A stretch of DNA of 64,000 nt, taken from assembly GCA_905147135.1 (NCBI GenBank), contig LR990040.1:21125857-21189856 (forward strand), written 5' to 3'. Each line of letters starts with the position of its first letter. Positions within the stretch are counted from its first letter, which is position 1. Both the position numbers and the translations under genes were made by a program. A model generated the notes under the pieces. That model had not been told where the DNA came from. It did no database searches and saw nothing but the letters and a program-made list of their open reading frames with translations. The DNA comes from Blastobasis lacticolella. Its lineage: Eukaryota; Arthropoda; Insecta; Lepidoptera; Blastobasidae. Below are positions 54,239 to 63,749 of the stretch, piece after piece.

Positions 54239-54524
54239 AGGCGACTTTAATTTTGTACCTTTGTACTAGTACATTTTGTCATTGCCGAATTTTTTTTTAT
54301 TCATGATTAAAACAATTATTATCGTCATATTGATTACCTGCTTCCTAATCTAGGTTACCCTGTAATATAGGCGCTAGTAATCCTTCGCATTGAGCATTTC
54401 AAAGGTATGATTTTTAGCCATGTACGGTTTGATGTGAAATATTGTAAAGATTTGTTGTATTCGTGCGTGCGTGCGTGTGTATTTGTGTCCGTTGTTACGA
54501 CGATCATCATCTCGACCAAAGGAC

Positions 54525-54740
54525 CTATTTATTTATTTAACAGTTTATTGTGCAAAATAACAGGTATACAATTCTGATTGCGCCTAAGACAATTCAACTG
54601 TGTGCCGCCTGGCTACGTTTATCGTTCATCTTCTCTAAACTCCAATTTATTGGCCGCCATACTGCATTTGCCAAATTGCTGAAAATGGGAAATAGGAGTA
54701 CAAGAAAAATCTCAACAGACACTATGTCGCTCTAGACTAC
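54525..54740 (-). mobile_element. LINE 3' end, minus strand
   Basis: 'TATTTATTTATTTAACAGTT' and 'TATTGTGCAAAATAACAGG' match 25444-25500. The following 140 bases with 'GCCGCCTGGCTACGTTTATC' may be LINE 3' coding or untranslated sequence. The plus frame at 54550 is a shadow. Confidence 0.5.
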
Positions 54741-55147
54741 AAGCAATAGAAAATCCTAATTACCTCAACTTTAATTAATATGTGACCTACATCAGTTTTA
54801 GTATTTAAAGTCGGACGTAATAAAAGTTGGCCTCCACATTGATAAAACTTCTTTCACACTTGCGTGAAAGTTTCTCACAGAGTCGAATTCCCGAATTCTA
54901 TCTATTTATCGCTTAGTAAACAAGGGGCGAGGCGGGCCCGCCGTCGTCAGCAGGAAACTTTGAAGTCCCAAACAAAAGAGTTATGAGAACACTAACTTAG
55001 GGCCTCGTCATAATATTATTCCACATGTTTTATCAACTGAAATAATGCGTGAGTAAGTGGTAGGTAACCATCGATGTTTTAACTTTCGAATTATATCACA
55101 CAATAACAGCCGGGCATGTATCTATTACCGGAATATTGTAATGTAAT
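54741..55147. other. Stretch without recognised genes
   Basis: Nothing recognised. A GC-rich word 'GGGGCGAGGCGGGCCCGCC' lies near 54925. Confidence 0.4.
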
Positions 55148-55260
55148 TGTAATTGGGGCTAGATGGCGCTGTGTGAATTTTCAAACGTTTTTTTTATTTT
55201 TATTGTGAAAATAAATAGTTAAGGTTAATAAGTAGTTATATGTAGTAACGTGGTAATAAA
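55148..55260 (+). mobile_element. SINE fragment of the 41316 family
   Basis: 'GGGGCTAGATGGCGCTGTGT' then 'GAATTTTCAAACG' is the conserved far end of the second SINE family, here in the opposite orientation to 41316-41533. Followed by an AT-rich tail. Confidence 0.5.
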
Positions 55261-55266
55261 CTATTA

Positions 55267-55497
55267 CTAGCAGTCCTCTGCGGCTTAAACTGAGTGCGCA
55301 GGCAGATCGGATGTCTGACAACAATCAACTATCGCGGGAGCCTATTATTTTTCTGGAATCAAAGGTATCGTTTGACACTCGGGAATAATGTAGCTTAATA
55401 TTAGTGAAAGAATTTTCAAAATCGGTTTGTAGTTTCGGAGATTACATCCAACAAACAAACACACATTTTACAAACATATAATTCACGTTAGTATGAT
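55267..55497 (-). mobile_element. Helitron-like (Lep1-type) element, minus strand
   Basis: CTAG at 55267-55270 preceded by A, adjacent GCAG-TCCT-CTGC stem-loop, then 'GCGGGAGCCTATTATTTTTC', 'GAAAGAATTTTCAAAATCGG', 'TTTGTAGTTTCGGAGATTAC' and 'ACAAACAAACACACATTTTA'. Typical order of lepidopteran Lep1-like elements in reverse. Sister of 27130-27370. Confidence 0.7.
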
Positions 55498-55845
55498 TGA
55501 GGGTATAAGTAGCACTATGGTCAAAAGTTAGCGCTAAGTTCAAAGAAAAAAGTTTGCCGGTAAGCCTAACCAGTAACACCTATATTAGTGTCTCCAATTC
55601 AAAATACCGCAACCAAACCACTTCCTGAAGCAAGCTTTTCAGAAACAAGAGAAGAGGTCGTAAAGCTGGACTATTTCCAGACGTCATTGAGGCCATCAAA
55701 TACGGCCAATTAGCTGAGGTATTATCAAGTCTGATGCTGACCGCCTCTTGCGAAGTTATGCATAATAATTGCCACCTCTTTGCTTCCAATTAAAGCACTT
55801 GAATAATGATGAACTTAGTACTTCTTGTAATAGACTAAGGCTCTT
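55498..55845. other. Stretch without recognised genes
   Basis: A minus frame of 69 codons at 55580-55789 has no known domain. Confidence 0.4.
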
Positions 55846-55963
55846 GTCCTAATTGGCAACGGTCGTACGACCATGGTCGTGCGACGGGCGGTTTTAAGGA
55901 TTCCTATTGGTCGGGCGTCGTTCGTTGTACGACCATGGTCGCGTGACCGCTACCAATTAGGAC
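55846..55963. mobile_element. 118-bp MITE with terminal inverted repeats
   Basis: Ends GTCCTAATTGG / CCAATTAGGAC are perfect, and the repeats continue inward ('CAACGGTCGTACGACCATGG' against 'CGGTCACGCGACCATGGTCG') for about 35 bases with a few mismatches. The palindrome CGACCATGGTCG occurs in each arm. Non-coding; possible hAT- or Tc-like MITE, not assignable. Confidence 0.8.
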
Positions 55964-58450
55964 AGCGTTTAAGAGTGCAGCTTCAGCGATGGCATTGAAA
56001 ACATCAATGATACTCGTTCAAAAGAGTTCTTATTATGTGTTTGCTATTTTATTATTATGATTTTAGTATAATACTAACTTTTGTCCGTGACTTCGTCCGG
56101 GCCGTTAGTCGGTTCGTACTTATAAATAAATACCTATACAATAAATATATAAAGCTATACATAGTTTAAAACGAGGTCGTCTCACGCCGTTTTTTTATAT
56201 GTGATTCACGGTGCAAAGAAGCCCATAACACTAACAGCGTTGCCTCGCTGAATGGCGATGGACAGTCTCTGCAATTTTTAGACCCAGTCATGCAATGCAA
56301 TGCAATCACAACTTTTAAAGTTCTTGCATATTCAACAAAATTGAAAGAAAAGAGTTGTCCAGGTTCTCGCGAATGAGCGCGTATTCACTTTATTTCTAAA
56401 AAAAGTGGCCAGAATACGGTTTTCTTCCGAATTTCGACTGTTATTTCTTTTAGTCAGAATATCTAATAAAGAATAAAGACAAGACACAGACACAGATTCA
56501 GTTAAAAATCTGAAAAGACAAAAATAACAATGATTTTTTAAAGCATACATTTTACTTTTGACAATGTGAATTGAATGTAAATACCATAGAGAAAAAAATT
56601 TATCTACAGAAGCAGAGAGTACATACCGAGTTTCAATCCGAGTCAAAATCACACATCTCTATAACACAAATGCAATTTCAGGGACGGAACAAGGTAGCCC
56701 ATCTGCAGATTAGTTATGTTTTGCTTCTTCTACTCGTAACGAACATAAACAAATCTGACTTGTGGGTATATTTCTCTCCGGACGATTTCGTAATTTTTTT
56801 AGACTTGTCCTAAATGATAATTTAATATTGTCACTATAATAAAAGGTACGGTGTCTAGTGAATCAAACCCACGCCCTGATACCTACCAACGTCTTTTTGA
56901 TCTCTCGATCCTACATACCGTGAATCGGCAGTGCTTGCTTTTGCAAAAAGGAGGGTTATGATTTTGACCGGTATCAATGTTTATTTGTTGCCTCATAACT
57001 TCTAAACTGAGTGGGTACCTACTTACTTATCGCTAGAAGCGTCTTCATTTTCCACAGGTTGGCCTATGTGACTTCACAATAAATGAGCAGTTTTCCAATA
57101 GGTATCTAAAGCATTCCTAACCACTCACTAGATGGCGCCCCGACAATTTTGGTAATTGATAATCGCTTGAAATAGGTTCTTAGCAAACAGGACATAAACA
57201 CTGGGTACGTTGTATGGGATTATATTGTATTTGTCAATAGTTTTCAACCATTTTAGAGGTTGTAATAATAATGGAACATAGTGCCAACTTCTATAAATAT
57301 TTCTTTTTACACTTCGTTCAACCTTTAACAGTTATGTTTATATTAATAAAAAATTTATTTTTAAGTTTAGTATTAGTTGGCTGCATGAAATCACTGCCAC
57401 CATCATACAGATTATAAAAAGATTACCAAAATTGTAGGAGCGCCATCTATTGATGCTTTTTGAAACCAATCGACAATACCTACTGGAAAACTCCTCATTG
57501 GATATGATACCCTCTAGAGGACACCGTCATAAACAATAATAATTAATGAAAAGAGTATGTACATAAATATATTGAACAGGCAGTATATTCTTTATGGTGC
57601 ATCAGGACAGAAGGGACTTGCATCAACTTATTATCTTGTTCTTCAAAATGTTTACAACACAGCACCTCCAATTTGCAACCCAGACATCACCATGTCTCAT
57701 CTTTAGGATACCTAGAAAAACAAATAAATGTAAAAAGACGTAAAATTGTTTCATAAAATGTCTGAACATTTCAAATTACATTTAGGTAAATTTTTAAAAT
57801 GAAACCCTAATTAATACATATAAAATTGTGGACCGCTATTTACAAGATTTGAGTATTAAAATTCTATACAACAAATACTAAATCCGACCCTGTTTACATC
57901 GAAATTTTTCCATATCTATTTAGACACCGAAATATAACTCAATTTGCCAATAATTTTAAATTTGTCTTTAATGGCATGTTGTTTTAAGATAAAGATTTCA
58001 ATTATTGCAAATTCACACTATTACTATGCATATTATTAACACAATTTCTAAAATTGATTCCTGATAGCGACGACCACGATTGTTTACTTACTGGTGAAAG
58101 GATAATTCAGGTGTATTTCCATACTTTGCGCTTTCACATAACTGTGCACTACATTACACCGTCTTTTAAATGGTTTGATTTAAATTGGATTAGGAAATTA
58201 TAAAATTTACACCGATGTTTTAAAAGATACGTCTGGTCGTTAGCTAGAGCGACGTGGTGAATGTTCAAAACATTGCGCTCTTCACTTTCTGACAGGCGCG
58301 TTCCTATGGGTGAAAAAACGGGATAGCAGAATTCATAATCATTGTAGAGTGAGCGAAAAGGGAATGATTGTGATTTGTGTTTAGTCTGTTATGTCTGTGG
58401 TAAATACCTACGTCCACCTGCTCAAGAAAGCATCTGCACAGTATGACAGA
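55964..58450. other. Two and a half kb of AT-rich DNA
   Basis: No gene recognised. A Helitron-like 5' fragment lies at about 56152-56200 ('CTATACATAGTTTAAAACGA'). Frames at 56332-56652 (-) and 56571-56813 (+) overlap and have no domains. Two 'GCGCCATCTA'-like words (57130, 57445) resemble SINE ends. Confidence 0.4.
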
Positions 58451-58532
58451 AACAGCTGTCAACAGCTGTCAACAGCTGTATCATCGTCATAATGAATAGT
58501 TAATACATAACTATTCATTATGACGATGATAC
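58451..58532. repeat. Triple CAGCTGTCAA repeat and 25-bp perfect palindromic repeat
   Basis: ACAGCTGTCA is repeated three times at 58451-58480 (each holding the E-box CAGCTG). It runs into a 25-base arm at 58478-58502 whose exact reverse complement is at 58508-58532; loop ATACA. The hairpin is AT-rich (arm starts GTATCATCGTCATAATGAAT). Confidence 0.9.
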
Positions 58533-59700
58533 TTCTTTAAGCTTTTACCTAAAGAGATTTTTATACCACTGGCTTTACCACATTCATGAAGATCAACTGC
58601 AAAAGCTCAAAATATACTCTACCGAATATCAAAATGATATTATATTTTAAAAGCTCATCATACCAAATGTAGACTATAAATTTATTTACAGTAAAGCTCT
58701 AGAACTAATTTTTAGTCTGAGTAGCTTTATTAATAACAGAGAAACCGCGCTCGCCGGTAAATATGCGCAAACCGCATCGTATGAGCCGCCTCGTTTAGAT
58801 GAGAGATAGTGAATAAATATTGAATCTTTTTTATAGCATCTTTCGCTTTTTAAGAAGTCTCCTATGCTCATTATATTACTAGTATTGTAATGCATCATAA
58901 CATTCGTAACACACTTAACATCGGATCTTATGGCAGTCAAATACGTGACTATCGATTATCAGAGTAGGTAAATGCGAAATGCAGAGGTTGATTTTGCTGC
59001 AATATGGCTGCTGGAGGGTTCTCAGATCAAATAATGTATCCATGGTGTATCAGTCCGGTATATAGCCGGAATACCAATTTTCGTGAATAAAACGTGTAAA
59101 TGGTAATTTTCGTATACCTTTCATACGCTTCGTGATTAAATCGATGTCAATTTAAAGAAACTGGGTATGACGTATTAATAGAATGATCAACAAATTCAAG
59201 ATGGTGTGTTAGAACGGGTGCAAGTGCAACAAAGCGAGTTCTGCCTTTGAATAGAGATGTGCCGTTGCATCTCATCCCAGTGGTATGTAAGCTACTTTCC
59301 GCAATCTGGTAAGCGTGAACGGAGCATAACATGGTCTACCTAGTGCCTCCATCTGCCATTATGAGTAGTTATTCGCAACCTCGTTAGTGACAACATTCCA
59401 GAATGTAACGACGCGGGTGTACTCTCGCGAAAGATTCCACATGTAATGTGTGCTTTATAAATAAAGGTTAGATTTAGCTTTGTTATAACTACTACAACTA
59501 TGTAATATAACTTTCTTTTAAGTATTCACCGAGTTTCTTACCGCGTAGCTTGGTTAGCGAGTAGCTCGATATTTAGACGCAGTTGAACGCATCGTGGTCA
59601 AAGACTGACCGAATGTCAAACGAAACAAGTCCTCAAATCTATACAAAATAAAACAGTAAAAAAATGTGGCTGTAAATCTACGAGTATATATATGACGGAT
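58533..59700. other. Stretch without recognised genes
   Basis: Frames at 58686-58940 and 59147-59332 (-) have no known domain. Nothing else supported. Confidence 0.4.
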
Positions 59701-59703
59701 GCG

Positions 59704-59747
59704 GTCAATAGTATGGAATCATGTGGTCAATAGTACGGACTCATGAC
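59704..59747. repeat. Two-copy 22-bp tandem repeat
   Basis: 'GGTCAATAGTATGGAATCAT' and 'GGTCAATAGTACGGACTCAT' lie head to tail. Confidence 0.75.
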
Positions 59748-59754
59748 GAAGAAA

Positions 59755-59880
59755 ACGGAAGTGGGAGTGCGCCCTCTGGTGGGGCGTGCTGACAGAGTTT
59801 CGACGGCACGACTCGGGCGGAGTGGCGGCCATTCTTGGCGCGACCGCCGCCGAGGAGTGACGCATCTTGAAACTGTCTCC
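59755..59880. promoter_or_regulatory. CpG-rich block with CTCF-like and Pho/YY1-like sites
   Basis: 59769-59782 reads GCGCCCTCTGGTGG; its reverse complement CCACCAGAGGGCGC fits the CTCF core consensus CCASYAGRKGGC at every position. Downstream 'GTGGCGGCCATTCTTGGC' at about 59822-59839 contains GCCAT as in Pho/YY1 sites, and 'GCGCGACCGCCGCCGAGGAG' follows. CTCF and Pho are DNA-binding proteins of insulators and Polycomb elements. No gene start is proven nearby, so this could be an insulator, a promoter or an untranslated exon. Confidence 0.4.
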
Positions 59881-60154
59881 ACATTTCGTTTATAGAAAGT
59901 GTTATTTACGTTTAAAAATAAAGTAATTTTAAAATCACTTTTGAAATAAGAATGTTAATTACCTCAACTGCCTACATTGTGATACAGCTCTGATTTCAAG
60001 TGAAATTATAAGTGATGTGCAAAAATGAATGGAATAAATACAGTGGAGTAAATGTGAACCTCTTCTTTAATTTATCTGGACGATCTAATACTGATATCAC
60101 CACCCTGATGACAATGATCCTGATACACCCTTTGCTTCACGCGACGACATATAT

Positions 60155-60265
60155 AAAAGAAAGTCGTGTTAGTTACACTTTTTATAACTCAAGAACGGCT
60201 AAACCGATTTGGCTGAAAATTTGTGTGGAGGTAGCTTAGAACCAGGAGACGGACATAGGATACTT
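60155..60265 (+). mobile_element. Helitron-like (Lep1-type) 5' fragment
   Basis: 'AAAGTCGTGTTAGTTACACT', 'TAACTCAAGAACGGCTAAAC', 'CGATTTGGCTGAAAATTTGT' and 'GGACATAGGATACTTTTTAT' are stock phrases of lepidopteran Lep1-like elements. The frame at 60012-60239 partly translates this repeat and is not a gene. Confidence 0.6.
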
Positions 60266-60328
60266 TTTATATCTTTTTATTTATTTTTTTGTAACAAATA
60301 CAATGGTTGTTTCCAAATAATCTCATTT

Positions 60329-60378
60329 AGTGAGGGAAAACATCCTGATGAAACCTGCACATTCAGGTGACTGAAGGT
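60329..60378 (+). mobile_element. tRNA-derived SINE fragment
   Basis: 'GTGAGGGAAAACATCCTGAT' and 'GAAACCTGCACATTCAGGTG' match the body of the main SINE family in plus orientation. About 50 bases, joined directly to the next element. Confidence 0.65.
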
Positions 60379-60530
60379 TTATAATTAAGAAAAAAAGGGT
60401 AAGTAGTTGTAGGGTAGATGTTGAGTATATGTAAGGTAGTTGTAGGGTAGGTGAAGGGTAGGGTAGAACTAGGGGTAGGGTGGTGTAGGGTTAGAACGCT
60501 ACGCGAACTAAGTCGCGCCGGGTCCACTAG
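60379..60530 (+). mobile_element. Helitron-like 3' part with internal GTAGGGTA expansion
   Basis: 'GGTTTATAATTAAGAAAAAA' leads into a stretch (60400-60492) where GTAGGGTA-like units are multiplied several-fold, then 'GCGAACTAAGTCGCGCCGGG', a GCGA/TCGC stem, and CTAG at 60527-60530 before T. Other copies have just one or two GTAGGG units. Confidence 0.75.
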
Positions 60531-60544
60531 TTGAATATATTTCC

Positions 60545-60891
60545 AAAAAAATAATTTAATTACTGGACCGATTTGAATGAAACTTTTTTGTTGTGTAGCT
60601 ATTAAGCCTTAGCAACATATAGCGTATAATTGATTTTGGAAACTGGAATACCTGATAGAATCGCGCCGAATGGATTTGATGGGGTTTTTACAGTTTGGTA
60701 CATCGGGGTCCAACTTAAAATCTAGGCCATGTTTCATCTAATTCGGTTGGGTTGAACCAGAGATACAGCTTGACCGCTCCATAGTACTAGCTTTCATACA
60801 TAAAGGAGGTAATTTAAAATGGTCGCTTTGGAAAAATATTAACTGTCCTATTAACAATTTCCACGCAGAAGTAGTCAAGGGCAAAAGCTAG
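60545..60891 (+). mobile_element. Helitron-like element, probable
   Basis: 'ATTACTGGACCGATTTGAAT', 'GTGTAGCTATTAAGCCTTAG', 'CATAGTACTAGCTTTCATAC', ends 'GCAAAAGCTAG' with CTAG at 60888-60891 before T. Word order fits a longer Lep1-type element. Confidence 0.55.
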
Positions 60892-61137
60892 TGAAAAATA
60901 TTTTTTTCATAGAAAGCTTTTAACGCGCGTTCTCTATGATCAGTCAGAGTATTTGTCAAGACTATGGAAACGAGTCCAAACTCGATGAGTGTATCAAGCG
61001 TAGTTTAGGAGTTCCTATGGCCAAGTTCCGTCTCCATCACCAAACTTACATTAGTTTGCATAATTTCAGCTCAATCGGAAACCGGAAAACGGGTCAAATT
61101 TAACTTGCAAGATTTTATTACGCACAGACATGGGGAC
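60892..61137. other. Stretch without genes
   Basis: Short interval; nothing recognised. Confidence 0.4.
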
Positions 61138-62294
61138 AGTAGTTTATGCAACTGTCATATAAAAGGGGTATTCAAACATGAGTGTCTGTTTATCATACGA
61201 GGCGTAGCGGATTATGATAATAGTTTGACACGAGTGTTTTTAAACCTAATTATATGCAGTTGCATACACTACTTTAACTACACTCATATTTTTATGTTAA
61301 AATATCGTACCTATAAGTTTCCCACTTTGCTGAAAGTTAACTCAAGTTGAAACTAAGTCAGTTATTTTGTATCTACGCGTCGAGGATATCAAGCGCCGGG
61401 AAATTCACTTTACTACTTTCACATTTATCTATTTATTTGTTTCAAATAAGAAAAACATTCACAAACACAAATTACCACAATCAGAAAAACAATTCTGTAT
61501 AGCGGGAAAATAATTACAATGAAATATACACAGGATAAATGGGCAGCAGCATTTTCCATTGTTATATTTAAACACTGCGATCTCCAACCCACCTGCCAAG
61601 CGTGGAGATTATGGCAATAACCTCCCCTTTCGTGGGAGAGGCCCTAAGTCCTGCAGTGGACTGTTACGGGCTGTGATGATGATAAACAGGAAAAAATAAA
61701 TTTTGAATTTGTTAAAGACAAGCCTAGATTTCGCCATGTCCCGGCCCCCGGCAAAAATTAAAAACATAAAAATGTTGCATAATGATTAAAATAGTAGTTT
61801 ATACAACTGTCATATGAAAGGGGGTATTAAAACATGAGTGTCTGTTTATTATACGAGGCGTAGCCGAATATGATAATAGTTTGACACGAGTGTTTTAATA
61901 CCTAATCATCTGTAGTTGCATACACTACTTTATCTACACTCATATTTTATGTTAAAATATCGTACCTATAATTTTCCCAACTTTACTGGAAATAAGCTGC
62001 GAGTCAGTTCTGTTGTATCTACGCATCAAGGATATCAAGCGGCGGAAAATTCACTTGACTACTTTCACATTACCTATTTATTTGCATCAAATAAGAAAAA
62101 ACATACACAACCACAAATTACAACAAATAGAAAAAATATTCTGTTTAGCGGGAAAATAATTACACAGAAATATAAACAGGAAAATTTAAATTTAGAATTT
62201 GTCCAAGACATTTAGGTATTCAGCCTACATTTCGTCGTGACTCGGCGCACGACAAAAATTTAAAAAATAAAAGTGTTGCATTATGATTTAAAAG
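61138..62294. repeat. Tandem duplication, about 0.5 kb unit
   Basis: Copy 1 is 61138-61792 and copy 2 61793-62294. Shared words in order: 'AGTAGTTTATRCAACTGTCA', 'ACATGAGTGTCTGTTTATYA', 'TATGATAATAGTTTGACACG', 'TTGCATACACTACTTTAWCT', 'AAAATATCGTACCTATAA', 'AGCGGGAAAATAATTACA', 'TGTTGCATWATGATT'. Copy 1 is longer because it carries the retroposon at 61536-61681. Divergence is roughly ten per cent by eye. The plus frames at 61105-61350 and 61916-62215 are the same region in each copy and lack known domains. Unit identity unknown. Confidence 0.9.
61526..61691 (+). mobile_element. 5'-truncated retroposon ('CCTGCAGTGGACTGTTA' family) with target-site duplication
   Basis: Insert 61536-61681 ('TAAATGGGCAGCAGCATTTT' to 'CTGCAGTGGACTGTTACGGG' and GATGATG). 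Flanked by ATACACAGGA (61526-61535) and ATAAACAGGA (61682-61691). The unoccupied site is seen in copy 2 of the duplication, ATAAACAGGA at 62172-62181. Confidence 0.85.
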
Positions 62295-62296
62295 TT

Positions 62297-62350
62297 ATTT
62301 TTCGATACAGCTATAATAAAAATCGTATGGGAAATACTGTATCGAAAAGT
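62297..62350. repeat. Inverted repeat around 'TTTTCGATACAG'
   Basis: TTTTCGATACAG and CTGTATCGAAAA are exact complements; outside them AAAGTTATTT and AAGTATTTTT pair loosely. Spacer about 28 bases. Confidence 0.7.
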
Positions 62351-62629
62351 ATTTTTTTTAAATTTCAAAGTCTGGCGTGACAAAAGTGTACCCTTAAACG
62401 ACTGTTTCCGAATATGTAATTGGAACATTACGCTATGAGTGTAGATAAAATAAAATAAAAGCTTGAAATTTCGGACAAGTTGTAAACAAAGGTTTTAAAA
62501 AATGTCTTAAGATGATTCAGATGGACACCTCAGAATTGTCAGAGATATAGTTAACATGTCGTCAATAATTCAAATGATAATAATGAATCACAAAAAACTT
62601 GATAGTTGTGATGTAGGTGTGAGTTTAGA

Positions 62630-62735
62630 AGTTTGTGTGCTGGGATCTCCGGAACTACTGAACCAATTATGAAAATTCTTACAATAATGTTCTCGAGTGT
62701 CATAGGATACTTTTCATCGTATCCCATACGATAGT
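62630..62735 (+). mobile_element. Lep1-type fragment
   Basis: 'GGGATCTCCGGAACTACTGA', 'CCAATTATGAAAATTCTTAC' and 'GTGTCATAGGATACTTTTCA' are stock phrases of lepidopteran Helitron-like elements. Ends not found. Confidence 0.55.
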
Positions 62736-62951
62736 TAAATGTTTACAGACATCCAAACTGCGTTCGGGTAAAAACCATAGGAAACGGTTAGTGTAGTAAT
62801 AAGCAAAGGAAAGAAAGAAACTTGTTACAGGAAATGCTGAACAGGAAAATAGCATAGTCTTATGTTTTCCTACTGAAATATGACGGATAACAATATATAT
62901 GTTGGCACAACTATTGTACCATTATAACACGAGTAGATTTTAATCATTCAT

Positions 62952-63226
62952 ACTCATTATTATCGAAGATACGGTGACACTTACGGTGAGAGAAAACATC
63001 GTAATGAAACCTGCACATTCAGGCGACTGAATCTGAAACCATGATCTAATCTGGTTAGGTTCCCCTTTCAACGTGGTCTGGAGGTCAGATGGCAGTCGCT
63101 CCACTGTAATTACTTGATCTGTTAAATCCTGGATCACGGTCAAAGCGGAAGCCGGTCTTTCGTGCGCACATTAAAGAAGTATAAAAAATAATTACCGCCA
63201 AGATGAACAACTCATTATTATCGAAG
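62952..63226 (+). mobile_element. 5'-truncated tRNA-derived SINE with perfect 17-bp target-site duplication
   Basis: ACTCATTATTATCGAAG at 62952-62968 recurs exactly at 63210-63226. The insert starts inside the SINE body ('TTACGGTGAGAGAAAACATC'), so the tRNA head is missing, and runs in plus orientation to 'ATTACCGCCAAGATGAAC'. A length difference lies near 63165-63195, where other copies have the GC-rich 'GGGCCC...GAGAGCAC' segment. Confidence 0.9.
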
Positions 63227-63381
63227 AGTCATACGTCTATTTGAATTATATGAAGCATAAAAAATAAAAGCTTTGTTTTGTGTGTAAACGACTGCTTTAG
63301 AGTCGCAAAACTGAAGTGGTCATGTAGTTCACGGAAATATTTTAAACAGAAAACGATTACAACAACTTTAAGGTAAAATAA

Positions 63382-63650
63382 ATTGTCCCGATTGTGCTGT
63401 CACAAACGAGGGCCCAGGGTCCGCCTTGACTATGATCCAGGATTTGGCAGATCAGATAATTACAGTCGAGCGACTGATATCTGACCTCCGTGCCCCTGCT
63501 ACCAGAAGAACCTGATCAGATTTGATCATGGTTGCACCGGCACGTTCAGGCGACTGAATGTGTATTCAGTCGCCTGAACGTGCAGGTTACATCACGATGT
63601 TTTACCTCACTGTAAGAGCATAGGTTAGAATTCAACTAATGTACATAACT
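63382..63650 (-). mobile_element. tRNA-derived SINE, minus strand, with internal palindrome
   Basis: From 'TCCCGATTGTGCTGTCAC' to 'CAACTAATGTACATAACTAA'; the tRNA head is missing on the right. At 63540-63583 an inverted duplication replaces the usual single 'CCAGTCGCCTGAATGTGCAG'. Confidence 0.85.
63540..63583. repeat. Perfect 20-bp inverted repeat inside the SINE
   Basis: GCACGTTCAGGCGACTGAAT (63540-63559) and its exact complement (63564-63583), loop GTGT. The right arm is the family sequence; the left arm is new. Confidence 0.9.
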
Positions 63651-63749
63651 AACTTGCTTTGCTCTTGCTTGCTACAACAACAAATAGTAAGCATAGAAAA
63701 TGTGTTGCCAAAATGGCAGAACCGATGACTGACGAAGCAGATAGGTTCT

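Noticed and set aside
60012..60239. 75-residue plus-strand protein
   Set aside because: Its second half translates a stock phrase of a Lep1-type repeat.
61916..62215. 99-residue plus-strand protein
   Set aside because: Lies in the second copy of the tandem duplication; the first copy does not preserve the frame, so there is no sign of coding constraint.
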